Both the position numbers and the translations under genes were made by a program. A DNA stretch of 64,000 nt, from NCBI RefSeq assembly GCF_000633935.1, contig NZ_KK214997.1, forward strand, positions 62,001 through 126,000, in the 5' to 3' direction. The notes under the pieces were generated by a model, which saw nothing but the letters and a program-made list of their open reading frames with translations, did not search any database and was not told the DNA's origin. Origin of the DNA: Ectothiorhodospira haloalkaliphila ATCC 51935. Lineage in GTDB: Bacteria; Pseudomonadota; Gammaproteobacteria; Ectothiorhodospirales; Ectothiorhodospiraceae. This document shows, in pieces, positions 35,130 to 45,820 of this stretch; position 1 is the first letter of the stretch, and each line of letters opens with the position of its first letter.

Positions 35130-38100
35130 TGAATCCCGCTCGCTTTACCGTCCCTCGCCCCATATTCACCTCCATGGTGACGGCCATCGTGGTCACCCTG
35201 GGGCTCATGTCCCTGTTCCGCCTGCCCATCGATCTGATGCCGGACATCACCTTTCCCACCATTTCGGTGATGACCACCTACGAAAATGCCGGCCCGGAGG
35301 AAATTGAACAACTGATCACCCGCCCCGTGGAGGAAGCCGTCTCGGCCGTCCCTGGCGTGGAGGAAGTCACATCCACCTCATCCGAGGGTTCCAGCACCGT
35401 AAGGATCTCCTTTACCTGGGGCACCAACCTGGACGACGCCACCAACGAGGTGCGCGACCGGCTTGATCGTATCGTCAATGCCCTTCCCGAGGAGGCCGAC
35501 CGACCCAGGGTGCGTCGCTTCGACAGTTCGGACCTGCCGGTGATGCTCATCGGCGTGGCCGCCGAGCTGGACCCCATCGAACTGCGCCAACTCATCGATG
35601 ACCGTATCCGCACCCGCCTGGAGCGGGTGCCCGGCGTGGCGGCCGTGGACGTCTGGGGCGGCCTGGAACGGGAGATCCGGGTGGAAGTGGATCAGGACAG
35701 GCTGCAATCCCTGCAACTGGGCCTGGAGGATATCCGTCAGGCACTGCGTGAGGCCAATGTCACGGTGCCGGCGGGCGAGATCGTGCGGGGTCGCATGGAC
35801 CTGCGCCTGCAGGTTCCCGGGGAGTTCGAGACTCTGGACCAGGTTCGCGGTACCGTCGTCGCCACCCGGGAGGGCTCTCCCATCTTCCTGCATCAGGTGG
35901 CTCAGGTACGGGACACCCACCAGCGCATCACTCGCCTGATCCGCATCAACGACACCCCCGGGGTGCGCCTGGCCGTGCGCAAGCAGGCCGATGCCAATAC
36001 CGTGCAGGTGGCCGAAGCGGTGCGCGCAGAGATCGCGCGCCTCAACCGGGAGAATCCTCAGCTCGATATCGTCGCGGCCATCGACAGCTCCCGCTTCATT
36101 GAACGCTCCATCGCCAACGTGGGCCGCTCCATCCTCTATGGCGGCAGCCTGGCCGTTCTGGTACTGCTGTTCTTCCTGCGCCATCTGCGTTTCACCCTGG
36201 TGGCCGCCACGGCCATCCCGGTCTCGGTGATCGCCACCTTCGGCCTGATCTACTTCGGCGGCTTCACCCTCAACCTGATGACCCTTGGCGGTCTGGCCCT
36301 GGGGGTCGGCCTGATGGTGGACAATGCCATCGTGGTGATCGAAAACATCGCCCGACGCCGCACCGAGGACGGACTGCCCGCCGCACAGGCCGCCACCGAA
36401 GGTACATCCGATGTGGCCGCGGCCATCACCGCCAGTACCCTGACCACCCTGGCCATCTTCCTGCCCATGTTCTTTGCCCAGGAGATGGCCGGGGTGCTAT
36501 TCAAGCAGCTGGCCTTCGTGGTGGCCTTCGCCCTGTTCTGCTCCTTGCTGGTGGCCCTGACCCTGGTACCCATGCTCATGGGGCGCAAGGGCACGGTGAG
36601 CGAACGCCCGGGCAACCCGCTGACCCAACGTGCCGCCGCCGTGGCCGGTGGCATCGTCCGGCGCGTGGAAACGGGTTATCTGCGACTTCTGGATGCCGTA
36701 CTGGCCCATCGCTGGACGGTGATCGTGCTGGCACTGAGCCTGTTCGTGCTGGCATTGGCCCTCATCCCGCGCCTGGGCACCGAATTCATGCCCGCCACCG
36801 ATGAGGGCGAACTGCGGGTCAGCATCGAGATGGAGCCCGGCACCCGTCTGGAGATCCTGGACCAGGCCGTACGCCGCATGGAAGATGTCCTGAAAACGCA
36901 TGTTCCGGAGGTGGAGAACCTGGTCACCAGCGTGGGGGGCTCCACATTCCGTTCCACCTCGCCTTCCACTGCCTCGCTGCGTATCTCCCTGGTGCCCCAG
37001 GATCAGCGCAGCCGCAGCACCGACCAGATCGCGGCCGACCTGCGCCGCCAGCTGGGCGACATGCCCGGCGCCACCATTCGGGTGCGCCCCAGCCGCGGCA
37101 TGATGATGGGCCGTATCGGCGGCGGGGGTAATGACGAGAGCCTGAGCCTGGAGGTACGCGGATTCGACCTGGAAACCATCGATCAGGTGGCCGCCGAACT
37201 GGAGACGCGACTGGCGCGGATCGAAGGCATCACCGACGTGCGACTGGGTCGCGAGGAAGGCCGCGAACAACAGCTGGTGCGCATCAACCGCACCCGCGCC
37301 GCCGACCTGGGCGTGAGCGTTTCCCAGGTGGCCCGCACCCTGGAGACTGCCCTGAGCGGCGGTAGCGCCGGTCAGTTCCGGGATCGCAGCACGGAGACCC
37401 GCATCTGGGTACAACTGCGGGATGCCGAGCACATGACCCTTCAGGAGGTGCTCAATATCACCGTGCCTGGTCGCGACGGCGAGCCGGTGAGCCTGCGCCA
37501 CCTGGTGGACCTGGAGCCGTCGATCGCCCCCTTGCAGATCGAACGCAAGGAACAGCAGCGCATCAACGAGGTGTTTGCCAATACGGCCGGTCGGGACCTG
37601 GGTTCCATCGTCGCCGACGTGCGGGCCGAACTGGCGGATATGCCCCTGCCCCGCAACGTGGACATCACCTTCGGGGGGGACGTGGAGGAACAGCAACGGG
37701 CATTCGCGGAGCTGGGTCTGGCTCTGCTCATGGCCGTGGCCCTGGTGTACATGGTGATGGCCAGCCTGTATGAATCCCTGCGGGATCCTTTCATCGTGAT
37801 GTTCTCCGTGCCCCTGGCCCTGATCGGCGTGGTGGCGATGCTGCTGGCCACGGGCACCACCCTGAACGCCCAGTCCCTGATTGGTATCATCATGCTGGTG
37901 GGCATCTCGGTCAATAACGCCATCCTGCTGGTGGATCAGAGCGCCAGACTGCATCGCAGCCAGGGTATGACACCCCGTGCTGCCGTGCGTGAGGCCGCCC
38001 GTCGGCGCCTGCGACCCATTTTGATGACCTCGCTGACCACCATCCTGGCCTTGATCCCCCTGGCCATCGGCATCGGTGAGGGCGGCGAGGTCCAGGCGCC

Positions 38101-38233
38101 CATGGCGCGGGCGGTGATCGGCGGGTTGTTCAGTTCCACCCTGATCACGCTGCTACTGATGCCGGTGCTCTACACGCTGTTCCATCGAGAAGATGCGGGG
38201 GCTCCCGCTGCCAACCCGATCAGGTCGACATGA
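35129..38233 (+). CDS. RND family efflux permease
   Basis: Proton-driven inner-membrane pump, 1034 residues, with the usual 12 helices and two large periplasmic loops. N-terminus [22 protein letters not shown]4 [20 protein letters not shown] and TM10-11 [15 protein letters not shown]. The TM4 Asp-Asp pair of AcrB is VDN here, and the TM10 lysine (AcrB K940) is replaced within NNAILLVD, as in several divergent HAE/HME-like branches. A Met/Gly-rich stretch ([15 protein letters not shown], about residue 650) is unusual. Drug, lipid or metal export cannot be separated by reading. Confidence 0.94.
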   Translation: MNPARFTVPRPIFTSMVTAIVVTLGLMSLFRLPIDLMPDITFPTISVMTTYENAGPEEIEQLITRPVEEAVSAVPGVEEVTSTSSEGSSTVRISFTWGTNLDDATNEVRDRLDRIVNALPEEADRPRVRRFDSSDLPVMLIGVAAELDPIELRQLIDDRIRTRLERVPGVAAVDVWGGLEREIRVEVDQDRLQSLQLGLEDIRQALREANVTVPAGEIVRGRMDLRLQVPGEFETLDQVRGTVVATREGSPIFLHQVAQVRDTHQRITRLIRINDTPGVRLAVRKQADANTVQVAEAVRAEIARLNRENPQLDIVAAIDSSRFIERSIANVGRSILYGGSLAVLVLLFFLRHLRFTLVAATAIPVSVIATFGLIYFGGFTLNLMTLGGLALGVGLMVDNAIVVIENIARRRTEDGLPAAQAATEGTSDVAAAITASTLTTLAIFLPMFFAQEMAGVLFKQLAFVVAFALFCSLLVALTLVPMLMGRKGTVSERPGNPLTQRAAAVAGGIVRRVETGYLRLLDAVLAHRWTVIVLALSLFVLALALIPRLGTEFMPATDEGELRVSIEMEPGTRLEILDQAVRRMEDVLKTHVPEVENLVTSVGGSTFRSTSPSTASLRISLVPQDQRSRSTDQIAADLRRQLGDMPGATIRVRPSRGMMMGRIGGGGNDESLSLEVRGFDLETIDQVAAELETRLARIEGITDVRLGREEGREQQLVRINRTRAADLGVSVSQVARTLETALSGGSAGQFRDRSTETRIWVQLRDAEHMTLQEVLNITVPGRDGEPVSLRHLVDLEPSIAPLQIERKEQQRINEVFANTAGRDLGSIVADVRAELADMPLPRNVDITFGGDVEEQQRAFAELGLALLMAVALVYMVMASLYESLRDPFIVMFSVPLALIGVVAMLLATGTTLNAQSLIGIIMLVGISVNNAILLVDQSARLHRSQGMTPRAAVREAARRRLRPILMTSLTTILALIPLAIGIGEGGEVQAPMARAVIGGLFSSTLITLLLMPVLYTLFHREDAGAPAANPIRST

Positions 38234-39879
38234 TGTCCCCAAACCGAACCCTGCGCCCCACCCTTCTGGCCCTGGCCCTCTCCGGTCTGATGTTGCTGCC
38301 TGCCACCCAGGCTCAGGCCGATGATCTGCCCACCCCGCCCTGGCTGGAGGAACGCCTGGATGCCTGGGGCCCAGCGCCCCATACGCTTCCCGAAGGAGCC
38401 CCCAAGCCCGGTGCGCCAGCGGCCTGGTCCCCCGGTCCGGGGCAGGTGTCATCCGGGCAGTTGGAGTTGTCGGTGGAAAACGCCGTCTTCATGGCCCTGC
38501 AGAACAATCGCTCCCTGGCCATGGAGCAGTTGCAGCCACTGATCACGGGCACCTTCGAGGCGGTGGAACGGGCGGTGTTCGATCCGGTGCTGTTCGCGGA
38601 GATGAGCCTGTCCGAGGATGAGACGGTGCGGCAGTTCGATCAGGCCCAGATCCCCGATCAGGTGACCCGCTCTCAGCGGGATCGTGCCGAAGCCGGACTG
38701 CGTCAGAGTCTGCCCACCGGCACCGACATCGAGCTTTCCCTGCGCACCGTGCGCAGTGAGTCGACACGAACCGACGAGCAATTCACCTCCCGTGCCGGCC
38801 TCACCCTCACCCAGGCCCTGCTGCGCGGTGCCCGCATCGATTCCAACCTGGCCAGTCTGAGGCAGGCCCGGGTGGACACACAGAGCTCCCTGTACGAGTT
38901 CCGGGGCTTTACCGAATCCCTGGTGGCCGACGTGGAAACCGCCTACTGGGACTACGTCCTGGCCAGTCGCCGCACCCAGATTTTCGAGGAGTCCCTGGCG
39001 GTGGCGAGTCAGCAACTGGAAGAAACCCGTCAGCGCATCCGCGTGGGTGATCGGCCCGAGAGCGAGGAGATCTCCGCCCGTGCCGAGGAGGCCCTGCGCC
39101 GTCAGGGTCTGATCGATGCGCGCTCGCAGCGGGCTCAGACCCGCATCCGCCTGTTACAGCTCATCAACCCGTCCGTGGCCCATTGGGGCACCCATGTCAC
39201 CCCCCTGGACGCACCTGACCCACAGGTACCCGCTCTGGAACCGGTGGGCGACCATATGCAACTGGCCCGTGAATTGCGCCCTGCACTCAATGAAGCGCGC
39301 CTGCGCGTACAGCGCGGCGAACTGGAACTGATCCGCACCCGTCAGGGCCTGCTGCCGCGCCTGGATCTGTTCGTCACCCTGGGCCAGAGCGGCTATGCCT
39401 CCGCCTTCGGCGATGCCTGGCGCGAGGTGGACGGCCCCGGCTACGACTACAGCGTGGGCCTGCAACTGGAATATCCCATCGGCAACCGGGCCGCCCGGGC
39501 CGATGCCGAACGGGCCGGCCTGAGCCGCCAGCAGGCCCTGGAGGCGCTGGGGAATCTGCAGCAACTCACCGCCCTGGATGTGCAGAACGCCTGGTTCGAG
39601 GCCAACCGCACCCGCGAACAGATCCAGGCCACGCAACTCACCCGGGAGCTTCAGGAAGAGGTGCTGCGTGGCGAGCAGGCCCGCTTCCGCGTGGGCACCG
39701 GCACAGCCCTGGCCCTGTCCCAGGCGCAGCGGGATCTGCTGGAGAGCCAGCTGGAGGAAGCCGAGGCCATCATCCGTCATCGTCAGGCCCTCACCGAACT
39801 CTATCGTCAGAGTGGCACGCTGCTGCTGCGCCGCGGGATCGAGGCCCCGGGAGATCAGGCGGTTGAGGTGAGTTTCTAA
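38230..39879 (+). CDS. TolC-family outer membrane efflux protein
   Basis: Outer-membrane channel of the tripartite pump, 549 residues. A signal peptide ends at about ALA/QADD (residues 25-34). It carries two OEP repeats of alternating strands and long helices, with typical segments such as VENAVFMALQNNRSLAMEQL, LTLTQALLRGARIDSNLASL, VGLQLEYPIGNRAARADA and VGTGTALALSQAQRDLLESQ. A roughly 50-residue proline-rich N-terminal region precedes the first repeat. ATG 38230 overlaps the permease stop by 4 bp. Confidence 0.92.
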   Translation: MMSPNRTLRPTLLALALSGLMLLPATQAQADDLPTPPWLEERLDAWGPAPHTLPEGAPKPGAPAAWSPGPGQVSSGQLELSVENAVFMALQNNRSLAMEQLQPLITGTFEAVERAVFDPVLFAEMSLSEDETVRQFDQAQIPDQVTRSQRDRAEAGLRQSLPTGTDIELSLRTVRSESTRTDEQFTSRAGLTLTQALLRGARIDSNLASLRQARVDTQSSLYEFRGFTESLVADVETAYWDYVLASRRTQIFEESLAVASQQLEETRQRIRVGDRPESEEISARAEEALRRQGLIDARSQRAQTRIRLLQLINPSVAHWGTHVTPLDAPDPQVPALEPVGDHMQLARELRPALNEARLRVQRGELELIRTRQGLLPRLDLFVTLGQSGYASAFGDAWREVDGPGYDYSVGLQLEYPIGNRAARADAERAGLSRQQALEALGNLQQLTALDVQNAWFEANRTREQIQATQLTRELQEEVLRGEQARFRVGTGTALALSQAQRDLLESQLEEAEAIIRHRQALTELYRQSGTLLLRRGIEAPGDQAVEVSF

Positions 39880-39932
39880 GGGGCGATCCATGCCGCTGAC
39901 CCGTGGCGGTACATTGCCGATATCCTTGCCTC

Positions 39933-40826
39933 ATGACCACACTGCAGATCCTCATCCCCACCTTTGCCCTGATCGTTCTGGGCTTCCTGCTGAAACGACA
40001 CGCCGCCTTCAACCAGGGCTTCTGGTCCGACCTGGAATGGTTGATCTACTACATCCTCTTCCCGGCGTTGTTGTTTGGCTCACTGGCCCGGCATCCGCTG
40101 GAGATCCAGAGCGCCGCCGGGATGATCTACACCGGGTTCATCTTCATGCTGGGGGGCATGGCCCTGGGCTATCTGGGGCAGCGGTGGATGCGGCTGGGGG
40201 AGCGTGAATTCGCCTCGGCTTTCCAGTGCGCCTTCCGTTTCAACTCATATATCGGCTTTGCCATTCTCGGCGGACTTCATGGGGCTGAGGGTGTGGCCGT
40301 GTTCGCCATCCTGACCGGCTTCATGGTACCCCTGGCCAATGTAGGTGCCGTGTGGGCCCTGGCCCGCCGTGGCAACCACGGCCTGCTGCGGGAACTGGCC
40401 CGCAACCCCCTGGTGCTCTCCACCTTTGCCGGTCTGGCCTGGTCCATCACTGGCTGGCCCCTGCCGACGATGCTGGATACCTCGTTGGGCTTTCTGGGTG
40501 AAGCCGCCCTGCCCCTGGGGCTGATTGCCGTGGGGGCCGGCCTGCGCCTGGCGGGGGTGGGCCGGCATGCCCCGGCCATTGCCTACCTGACCGTGGTCAA
40601 GCTCATCGCCGTGCCGGCCATCGCCCTGGGCGCCGCCATGCTCCTGGGGGTGAGTGGCGTCTATCTGGCCGCCGCGCTGGTTCTGGCCGCCCTGCCCACG
40701 GCCTCTTCGGCCTATATCCTGGCCGTGCGCATGGGCGGCGACGGACAGATCGTGGCCGCCCTGATCGCCACGCACACCCTGGCGGCGGCCATCACCTTGC
40801 CCTTGTGGCTGTTATTGATCGGCTGA
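39933..40826 (+). CDS. AEC family transporter (auxin efflux carrier superfamily)
   Basis: A 297-residue inner-membrane protein with about ten hydrophobic helices. Opening TTLQILIPTFALIVLGFLLK and LEWLIYYILFPALLFGSL are characteristic of AEC/MleP-type permeases; the central FRFNSYIGFAILGGLHG and C-terminal TASSAYILAVRMGGDG (the TASSAY motif) also fit. Bacterial members move dicarboxylates or other organic anions. ATG 39933 is used; the frame 39903 extension is not conserved. It lies 53 bp after the efflux operon and 57 bp before mobA, with no clear functional link. Confidence 0.88.
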   Translation: MTTLQILIPTFALIVLGFLLKRHAAFNQGFWSDLEWLIYYILFPALLFGSLARHPLEIQSAAGMIYTGFIFMLGGMALGYLGQRWMRLGEREFASAFQCAFRFNSYIGFAILGGLHGAEGVAVFAILTGFMVPLANVGAVWALARRGNHGLLRELARNPLVLSTFAGLAWSITGWPLPTMLDTSLGFLGEAALPLGLIAVGAGLRLAGVGRHAPAIAYLTVVKLIAVPAIALGAAMLLGVSGVYLAAALVLAALPTASSAYILAVRMGGDGQIVAALIATHTLAAAITLPLWLLLIG

Positions 40827-40883
40827 GGATGAGGTTGCGGTTACTCAAGCCCGCCGGATCGGGTTACACTCCGATATAACCTT

Positions 40884-41546
40884 ATGACCCAACCCACGCC
40901 CATAGCGCCCACTCCAGCCTCCGTCACCGGCGTCATCCTGGCCGGTGGCCGGGGCGAGCGTATGGGCGGGCGCGACAAGGGCCTGGTGGATCTTGCCGGG
41001 CAACCCATGGTGCGTTGGGTCATGGACAGGCTTTCGCCTCAGGTGGACAGGCTCATCATCAGTGCCAATCGCCATGCAGATGCCTACGCAAGCTTCGGTG
41101 CCCCCGTGGTGGCCGACACACAGCCCGGCTTTGCCGGCCCCCTGGCGGGCATCGCCGCGGCGCTGAGCGCCACCACCACGCCCTGGATACTCACTACCCC
41201 CTGCGATTGCCCACAACTTCCCGATGACCTGCTGCAACGACTGTCTCGGGCCCTCCAGGCTCAGGGCGGGAGGCTGGCCATCGCCCATGATGGTGAACGC
41301 CCGCAGCCCGTCTTCGCCCTGTTGCACCAGTCGCTGCTGCCCGACCTTGAGGCCTTTATCAGCGCCGGTGAACGCAAGGCCTGGATCTGGTGCCAGCGCC
41401 ATCATGCGGCCGTGGCCGATTTCTCTCACTGCGCCCGGGCCTTCACCAACATCAATACACCCCAAGAGCATCGCCTGTTGGCTGCCACGCTCCCCACCGG
41501 CCAATTACCCGGGATGCCCACGCCGCCGGAGGACCGCGCCTCATGA
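40884..41546 (+). CDS. mobA: Molybdenum cofactor guanylyltransferase
   Basis: Transfers GMP to molybdopterin, giving the MGD cofactor of DMSO-reductase family enzymes. It has 220 residues. The nucleotidyltransferase signature [15 protein letters not shown] is intact, with [18 protein letters not shown] and [10 protein letters not shown] (Asp/Cys region). The stop overlaps the moaA start by 4 bp, placing it first in mobA-moaA-moeA. MobB is not present here. Confidence 0.94.
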   Translation: MTQPTPIAPTPASVTGVILAGGRGERMGGRDKGLVDLAGQPMVRWVMDRLSPQVDRLIISANRHADAYASFGAPVVADTQPGFAGPLAGIAAALSATTTPWILTTPCDCPQLPDDLLQRLSRALQAQGGRLAIAHDGERPQPVFALLHQSLLPDLEAFISAGERKAWIWCQRHHAAVADFSHCARAFTNINTPQEHRLLAATLPTGQLPGMPTPPEDRAS

Positions 41547-42547
41547 GTCCAACACCCCCGCCCGCCCTCGTAGACCGGTTTGGACGCCGCGTGAACTACC
41601 TGCGGATTTCCATTACCGATCGCTGCGATTTTCGCTGCGTGTACTGCATGAGCGAAGACATGCAGTTCCTGCCCCGAAATCAGGTACTCACCCTGGAAGA
41701 GATCCAGCAGATCGCCCAGGCCTTTGTGGCGCTGGGAGTGGACAAGATCCGCATCACCGGTGGCGAACCCCTGATACGGCGGGGCGTAACCGGGCTGTTC
41801 CGGGGGCTGGGCAGCCTCCCCGGCCTTGAGGAACTCACCCTCACCACCAATGGCTCCCAGCTGGCCCGTCACGCCCCGGCGCTGCGGGCTGCAGGCGTCC
41901 GCCGCATCAATATCAGCCTGGATAGCCTGCGACCAGAGCGCTTTCGACGCATCACCCGGGTGGGCGACCTGCAACGGGTACTGGATGGCATTGAAGCAGC
42001 CCGCGAGGCGGGCATGGAGCGGGTCAAGATCAACAGCGTGATCCTCAAGGGCCGTAATGAGGACGAGATCATCGACCTGGTGGACTTCTGTCGTGACCGG
42101 GGCATGGATATCAGCTTTATCGAGGAAATGCCCTTGGGCGTGAATCCGGATCACGACCGGGCTGAGGTGTTCTATTCCAGCGATCGGGTACGGTCCGATA
42201 TCGAGGCCCACTACCCCCTGATCCCCACCACCGAATCCACGGGCGGCCCGTCCCGCTATTTCCGTCTGGGCGATGGCCCCACCCGGGTGGGCTTCATCTC
42301 GCCCCATAGCCACAACTTCTGCGGTGACTGCAACCGGGTGCGGCTTACCGCCGAGGGGCGCCTGCTGCTTTGTCTGGGCCAGGAGCACTCGGTGGACCTG
42401 CGCCGTGTGGTGCGCGAGCACCCCGGGGATTCCCGGGCGCTGACCCAGGCCATCATCGACGCGATGCAGATCAAGCCGCAGGGACATGCCTTTGATCTGA
42501 GCGTCAAGCCGGTGATCCTGCGGCACATGAGCGTGACCGGTGGATGA
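41543..42547 (+). CDS. moaA: GTP 3',8-cyclase
   Basis: Radical-SAM enzyme that begins molybdopterin synthesis from GTP, together with MoaC. The 334-residue protein has the N-terminal cluster motif CDFRCVYC (CxxxCxxC) in [14 protein letters not shown], the [12 protein letters not shown] region, [14 protein letters not shown], and the second cluster CGDCNRVRL followed by LLLC (C-x2-C-x13-C). It ends in Gly-Gly, needed in the family for activity. ATG 41543 overlaps the mobA stop. Confidence 0.97.
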   Translation: MSPTPPPALVDRFGRRVNYLRISITDRCDFRCVYCMSEDMQFLPRNQVLTLEEIQQIAQAFVALGVDKIRITGGEPLIRRGVTGLFRGLGSLPGLEELTLTTNGSQLARHAPALRAAGVRRINISLDSLRPERFRRITRVGDLQRVLDGIEAAREAGMERVKINSVILKGRNEDEIIDLVDFCRDRGMDISFIEEMPLGVNPDHDRAEVFYSSDRVRSDIEAHYPLIPTTESTGGPSRYFRLGDGPTRVGFISPHSHNFCGDCNRVRLTAEGRLLLCLGQEHSVDLRRVVREHPGDSRALTQAIIDAMQIKPQGHAFDLSVKPVILRHMSVTGG

Positions 42548-43860
42548 CCGCCTCAAAACTCACCACACAACCCGGGGTTCAGACCATGACTGAAGCCAAC
42601 ACCCGTGCCGCCTCGCACTGCCACGATGATCACGACCCGGACTCCATGACACTGCACCAGGCCCGGCAACGGATGCTCGAGTCCGTGAACCCGGTGACTG
42701 GTCACGAACGGCTTGGCTTGCGGGCCGCCCTGCACCGGGTGCTGGCCGAGCCGGTCCTGGCCCCCATTGCCGTGCCCGGCCACGACAACGCCGCCATGGA
42801 CGGCTACGCCCTGCGCGGCGCCGACCTGCCCGGGCAGGGATCGGTGCGACTGGAACTGATGGGCACCGCCTGGGCCGGCAAGCCCTACACCGGCTCTGTG
42901 GGCCCAGGCGAATGCGTGCGCATCATGACCGGTGCCATGGTGCCGGAAGACTGCGACACCGTGATCATGCAGGAGAAGGTCACGCGCGAAAGCGATCAGA
43001 TCATCATCCCCGCCGGGCCGCGTGCCGGCGAGAACATCCGCCGTGCTGGCGAGGATGTGCAACAGGGTCAGACGGTGCTGGACGCCGGAGCGGCGATCAC
43101 CCCGGCGCGTCTGGGCCTGCTGGCCTCCCTGGGGCTGGTGGAAGTCACCGTGCGTCGCCGCCCGAGAGTGGCCTTTTTCTCCACGGGCGACGAGCTCACG
43201 CCCCTGGGTCAGCCCCTGCCACCCGGAGGCATCTACGACAGCAATCGCCACACCCTCTTTGGCATGCTCACCGCATTGGGCGTGGACGTGCTGGACATGG
43301 GGGTGATCCCGGATGCCCGCGAGAGCCTGAAGGCGGCCTTCGAGGATGCGTCAACCTGCGCTGATGTGGTGATCAGCACCGGTGGTGTCTCGGTGGGAGA
43401 AGCAGACTATATCCGCGACATCTTGGGTCAGGTGGGCCAGGTGGACTTCTGGAAAGTGGCCATCAAGCCCGGCCGTCCTCTGGCCTTCGGTCGCGTAGGG
43501 GAAGCCGTTTTCGTGGGCCTGCCGGGCAATCCGGTCTCGGCGGTGGTCACCTTTCATCAACTGGTTCAGCCCATGCTGCAACGGATGATGGGGATTGCCG
43601 AACCCGGGCTGCCCCCGCTGTTCCCGGCCACTTGCCAGAGTGCGCTGAAGAAGCGTCCGGGGCGAATCGAGTTTCAGCGCGGGGTGCTGGAGCGGGATGA
43701 GGCGGGGCAGATGCAGGTCCGGGCCACCCCGTCCCAGAGCTCCGGCGTGCTCAGTTCCATGAGCGAGGCCAATTGTTTCATTGTGCTGGAGATGGAGCAG
43801 AACCAGGTGGCGCCGGGCGAAACGGTGCAGGTGCAACCGTTCTGGGGCGTGCTGCCCTGA
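42544..43860 (+). CDS. moeA: Molybdopterin molybdenumtransferase
   Basis: Inserts molybdate into adenylated molybdopterin. It has 438 residues. Visible: [37 protein letters not shown], the [13 protein letters not shown] and GGIYDSNRH motifs, [16 protein letters not shown], and [19 protein letters not shown]. All are standard for MoeA. An N-terminal His/Asp-rich stretch ([10 protein letters not shown], about 25-34) precedes the domain and is unusual; the real start may be ATG 42586. The start overlaps the moaA stop by 4 bp. Confidence 0.95.
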   Translation: MTASKLTTQPGVQTMTEANTRAASHCHDDHDPDSMTLHQARQRMLESVNPVTGHERLGLRAALHRVLAEPVLAPIAVPGHDNAAMDGYALRGADLPGQGSVRLELMGTAWAGKPYTGSVGPGECVRIMTGAMVPEDCDTVIMQEKVTRESDQIIIPAGPRAGENIRRAGEDVQQGQTVLDAGAAITPARLGLLASLGLVEVTVRRRPRVAFFSTGDELTPLGQPLPPGGIYDSNRHTLFGMLTALGVDVLDMGVIPDARESLKAAFEDASTCADVVISTGGVSVGEADYIRDILGQVGQVDFWKVAIKPGRPLAFGRVGEAVFVGLPGNPVSAVVTFHQLVQPMLQRMMGIAEPGLPPLFPATCQSALKKRPGRIEFQRGVLERDEAGQMQVRATPSQSSGVLSSMSEANCFIVLEMEQNQVAPGETVQVQPFWGVLP

Positions 43861-43876
43861 GGGACACCCACCGGAC

Positions 43877-44629
43877 CTACATGGTCGGAATCACCGCCTC
43901 CAGGAGACGACGCACGTTCACCATGGCCTCGCTGACATTCTTCTCCACATCCTCCATGGAAATCTCCCCGGCGCCTTCGCCACGACCAGCGGCCCAGTTG
44001 GCCACCACGGCGCAGGTGGCATAACCCAGCCCCAGTTCCCGGGCCAGGCCCGCCTCGGGCATGCCGGTCATGCCCACCACGTCGCAGCCGTCCCGCTCCA
44101 GTCGGTCCACTTCGGCGCGGGTTTCCAGACGCGGGCCCTGAGTGGCGGCATAAGTCCCGCCATCATGGGCATCGAGCCCGATGGACCGGGCGCTGGCCAG
44201 CAGGCACTGACGCAATTCCGAACAATAGGGCTCGGTGAAGTCCACATGGGTCACATGACTCAGGTCTTCCTCGAACAGGGTGTGCCCCCGGGACCAGGTG
44301 TAGTCGATGATCTGATCGGGAAAGACGATCCGGGGCGGATACATCTCGGCGGTGATCCCCCCCACGGCAGCCACCGCCACCACACGACTGATGCCGGCAT
44401 TCTTCAATGCCCAGAGGTTGGCCCGGTAGTTGATGCGGTGCGGGGGGATGGTATGCCCATAGCCGTGGCGTGCCAGGAACATCACTTCCCGCCCGGCCAG
44501 CACCCCATGGGTGATGGGCCCGGAGGGCTCGCCATAGGGGGTGTGCATCACCTCGCGGCGGGTGATTTCCAGGCCATTGAGGGAGGTCAGGCCGGTGCCA
44601 CCGATGATGGCAATGGTGCTGTCAGTCAT
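43877..44629 (-). CDS. mtnP: S-methyl-5'-thioinosine phosphorylase (MTAP/PNP family)
   Basis: Phosphorolysis of methylthioinosine or methylthioadenosine, recycling purine and methylthioribose. The 250-residue protein has IAIIGGTGLTSL, FLARHGYGHTIPPHRINYRA, VAAVGGITAEM, TQGPRLETRAEV and VGMTGMPEAGLARELG. In Pseudomonas a close relative acts on methylthioinosine and is encoded beside nagZ; here nagZ and hpt lie upstream on the same strand, which supports that assignment, since hypoxanthine released would feed the Hpt reaction. The substrate call is inference. Confidence 0.9.
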   Translation of the reverse strand: MTDSTIAIIGGTGLTSLNGLEITRREVMHTPYGEPSGPITHGVLAGREVMFLARHGYGHTIPPHRINYRANLWALKNAGISRVVAVAAVGGITAEMYPPRIVFPDQIIDYTWSRGHTLFEEDLSHVTHVDFTEPYCSELRQCLLASARSIGLDAHDGGTYAATQGPRLETRAEVDRLERDGCDVVGMTGMPEAGLARELGLGYATCAVVANWAAGRGEGAGEISMEDVEKNVSEAMVNVRRLLEAVIPTM

Positions 44630-44697
44630 GGATCTCTCTTACTTTGGGAAAATTCGGGCCGCCCGCTGGCGGCGAGGATACGGTCAGGACACCCCGC

Positions 44698-45255
44698 TCA
44701 ACATCCTTTCACGGCGTAGATGCCGTTGGCGTTGCGCAGGTATTCCTTGTAGTCCATGCCATAACCGAAGACATAGCGGTCTTCCACTTCCACGCCCACG
44801 TAGTCGGCCTCCAGACCGGGCACGCGGCGATCATGATGCTTGAGGACCAGGGCCGCGCTGTGAACCGCGCGGGCCCCCTGCCGACGGCAATACTCCAGGA
44901 GGCCGGCCAGGGTATGGCCCTCATCCAGGATGTCGTCCAGGACCAGGACGGTGCGATCCTTGAGTTCTATCTGGGGTTCCATGATCCAGTGCAGGGTGTC
45001 GCCCCCCTTGAGTTCGCCTCGATAACGGGTGGCATGCACATAATCCACCTGCAGCGGAAAATGCAGGCGGGTCAGCAAGTGACCGGTGAAGACCACCCCA
45101 CCAGTCATCACGCAGAGCAGCAAAGGGTTCTGATCCTTCATGTCCCGGGTGATCGCCTCGGCCATGTGGTCGATCGCCGCCTCCACCTGTTGCTTCGAGA
45201 CCAGACAATCGGCTTCGGCGTAGACCTGTGCGACGTGCTCCGGGGTAACGGACAT
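44698..45255 (-). CDS. hpt: Hypoxanthine-guanine phosphoribosyltransferase
   Basis: Salvages hypoxanthine and guanine with PRPP. The 185-residue protein from ATG 45255 (AAAGGG upstream) contains LLLCVMTGGVVFTGHLL, VHATRYRGELKGGDTLHW and the PRPP-binding loop VLVLDDILDEGHTL, then YVFGYGMDYKEYLRN. The longer frame to 45345 is not conserved. Its substrate could come from MtnP downstream (68 bp gap). The leader has two direct GTTTGCTGCGT copies at about 45270-45290. Confidence 0.92.
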   Translation of the reverse strand: MSVTPEHVAQVYAEADCLVSKQQVEAAIDHMAEAITRDMKDQNPLLLCVMTGGVVFTGHLLTRLHFPLQVDYVHATRYRGELKGGDTLHWIMEPQIELKDRTVLVLDDILDEGHTLAGLLEYCRRQGARAVHSAALVLKHHDRRVPGLEADYVGVEVEDRYVFGYGMDYKEYLRNANGIYAVKGC

Positions 45256-45312
45256 GACAACCCTTTGTGTTTGCTGCGTGTTTGCTGCGTGAAGTGATCG
45301 ATCAAGCCATGA

Positions 45313-45338
45313 TCTCCTCTCCCGGGTGAGAGAGGAGA
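45313..45338 (-). terminator. Hairpin after the DsrE-like gene
   Basis: TCTCCTCTC (45313-45321) pairs with GAGAGGAGA (45330-45338) over an 8-nt loop, 14 bp beyond the DsrE-like stop and before hpt. No T-run follows, so it may be a processing or attenuation structure rather than a full terminator. Confidence 0.42.
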
Positions 45339-45351
45339 CCCGCAAGACAAC

Positions 45352-45720
45352 TCAGTAGGTGAACGTCACCGTATCATCATCCATGGCCTCGCCGATGACG
45401 TAGGCCCCACCCACGGTCTCGTCCACTTCGGGGATCATATCATCACCCCAGAGATCCAGCGTGGGCGTGCACACCTTGAACGTAACGCCCGCCTCGTGGG
45501 CATCCTTGATGAAATCGTAAACGGACTTGGGGCTGCCTTCCTGCACGAACAGGTTCTCGGCCACCCCCTTCTTGGCCAGCTCCCCGGCACGGCCGGTCAT
45601 GACCACTTCCACGTCATATTCCATGGCCGCTGCCACGGTGGCCTGGAAGAAGGGAGCCCCCAGCTCAGAAGGGTTCTTGGGATCGGTGTTGACCATGATA
45701 ATTAGTAATTTGTCGGCCAT
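45352..45720 (-). CDS. DsrE/DsrF-like family protein
   Basis: A 122-residue soluble protein: KLLIIMVNTDPKNPSELGAP opening, VEVVMTGRAGELAKKGVAEN, and a single cysteine in FKVCTPTLDLWGDDMIPEVD. The fold is that of DsrE/F and peroxiredoxin-like small proteins; DsrE relatives carry persulfide sulfur on a conserved cysteine. With only one cysteine and no dsr or tus genes nearby, a sulfur-trafficking role is possible but unproved. It lies between nagZ and hpt on the same strand. Confidence 0.82.
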   Translation of the reverse strand: MADKLLIIMVNTDPKNPSELGAPFFQATVAAAMEYDVEVVMTGRAGELAKKGVAENLFVQEGSPKSVYDFIKDAHEAGVTFKVCTPTLDLWGDDMIPEVDETVGGAYVIGEAMDDDTVTFTY

Positions 45721-45820
45721 TCTCTTAACTCCTTTGGTGGTTCAGGCGGCATTATAGGCAGGCTATTCCACTCCCGCCAATGCATAAGCCCGGCTTATTC
45801 ACGGATCAGCCAAGCCCTTG

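Noticed and set aside
36497-37954. 485-codon minus-strand frame
   Set aside because: Antisense to the RND permease; His/Gln/Gly-rich without any family motif.
41426-42556. 376-codon minus-strand frame
   Set aside because: Antisense to moaA, whose iron-sulfur motifs are complete.
45268-45292. Two GTTTGCTGCGT copies in the hpt leader
   Set aside because: Only two copies of 11 nt; not an array and no CRISPR features anywhere in the window.
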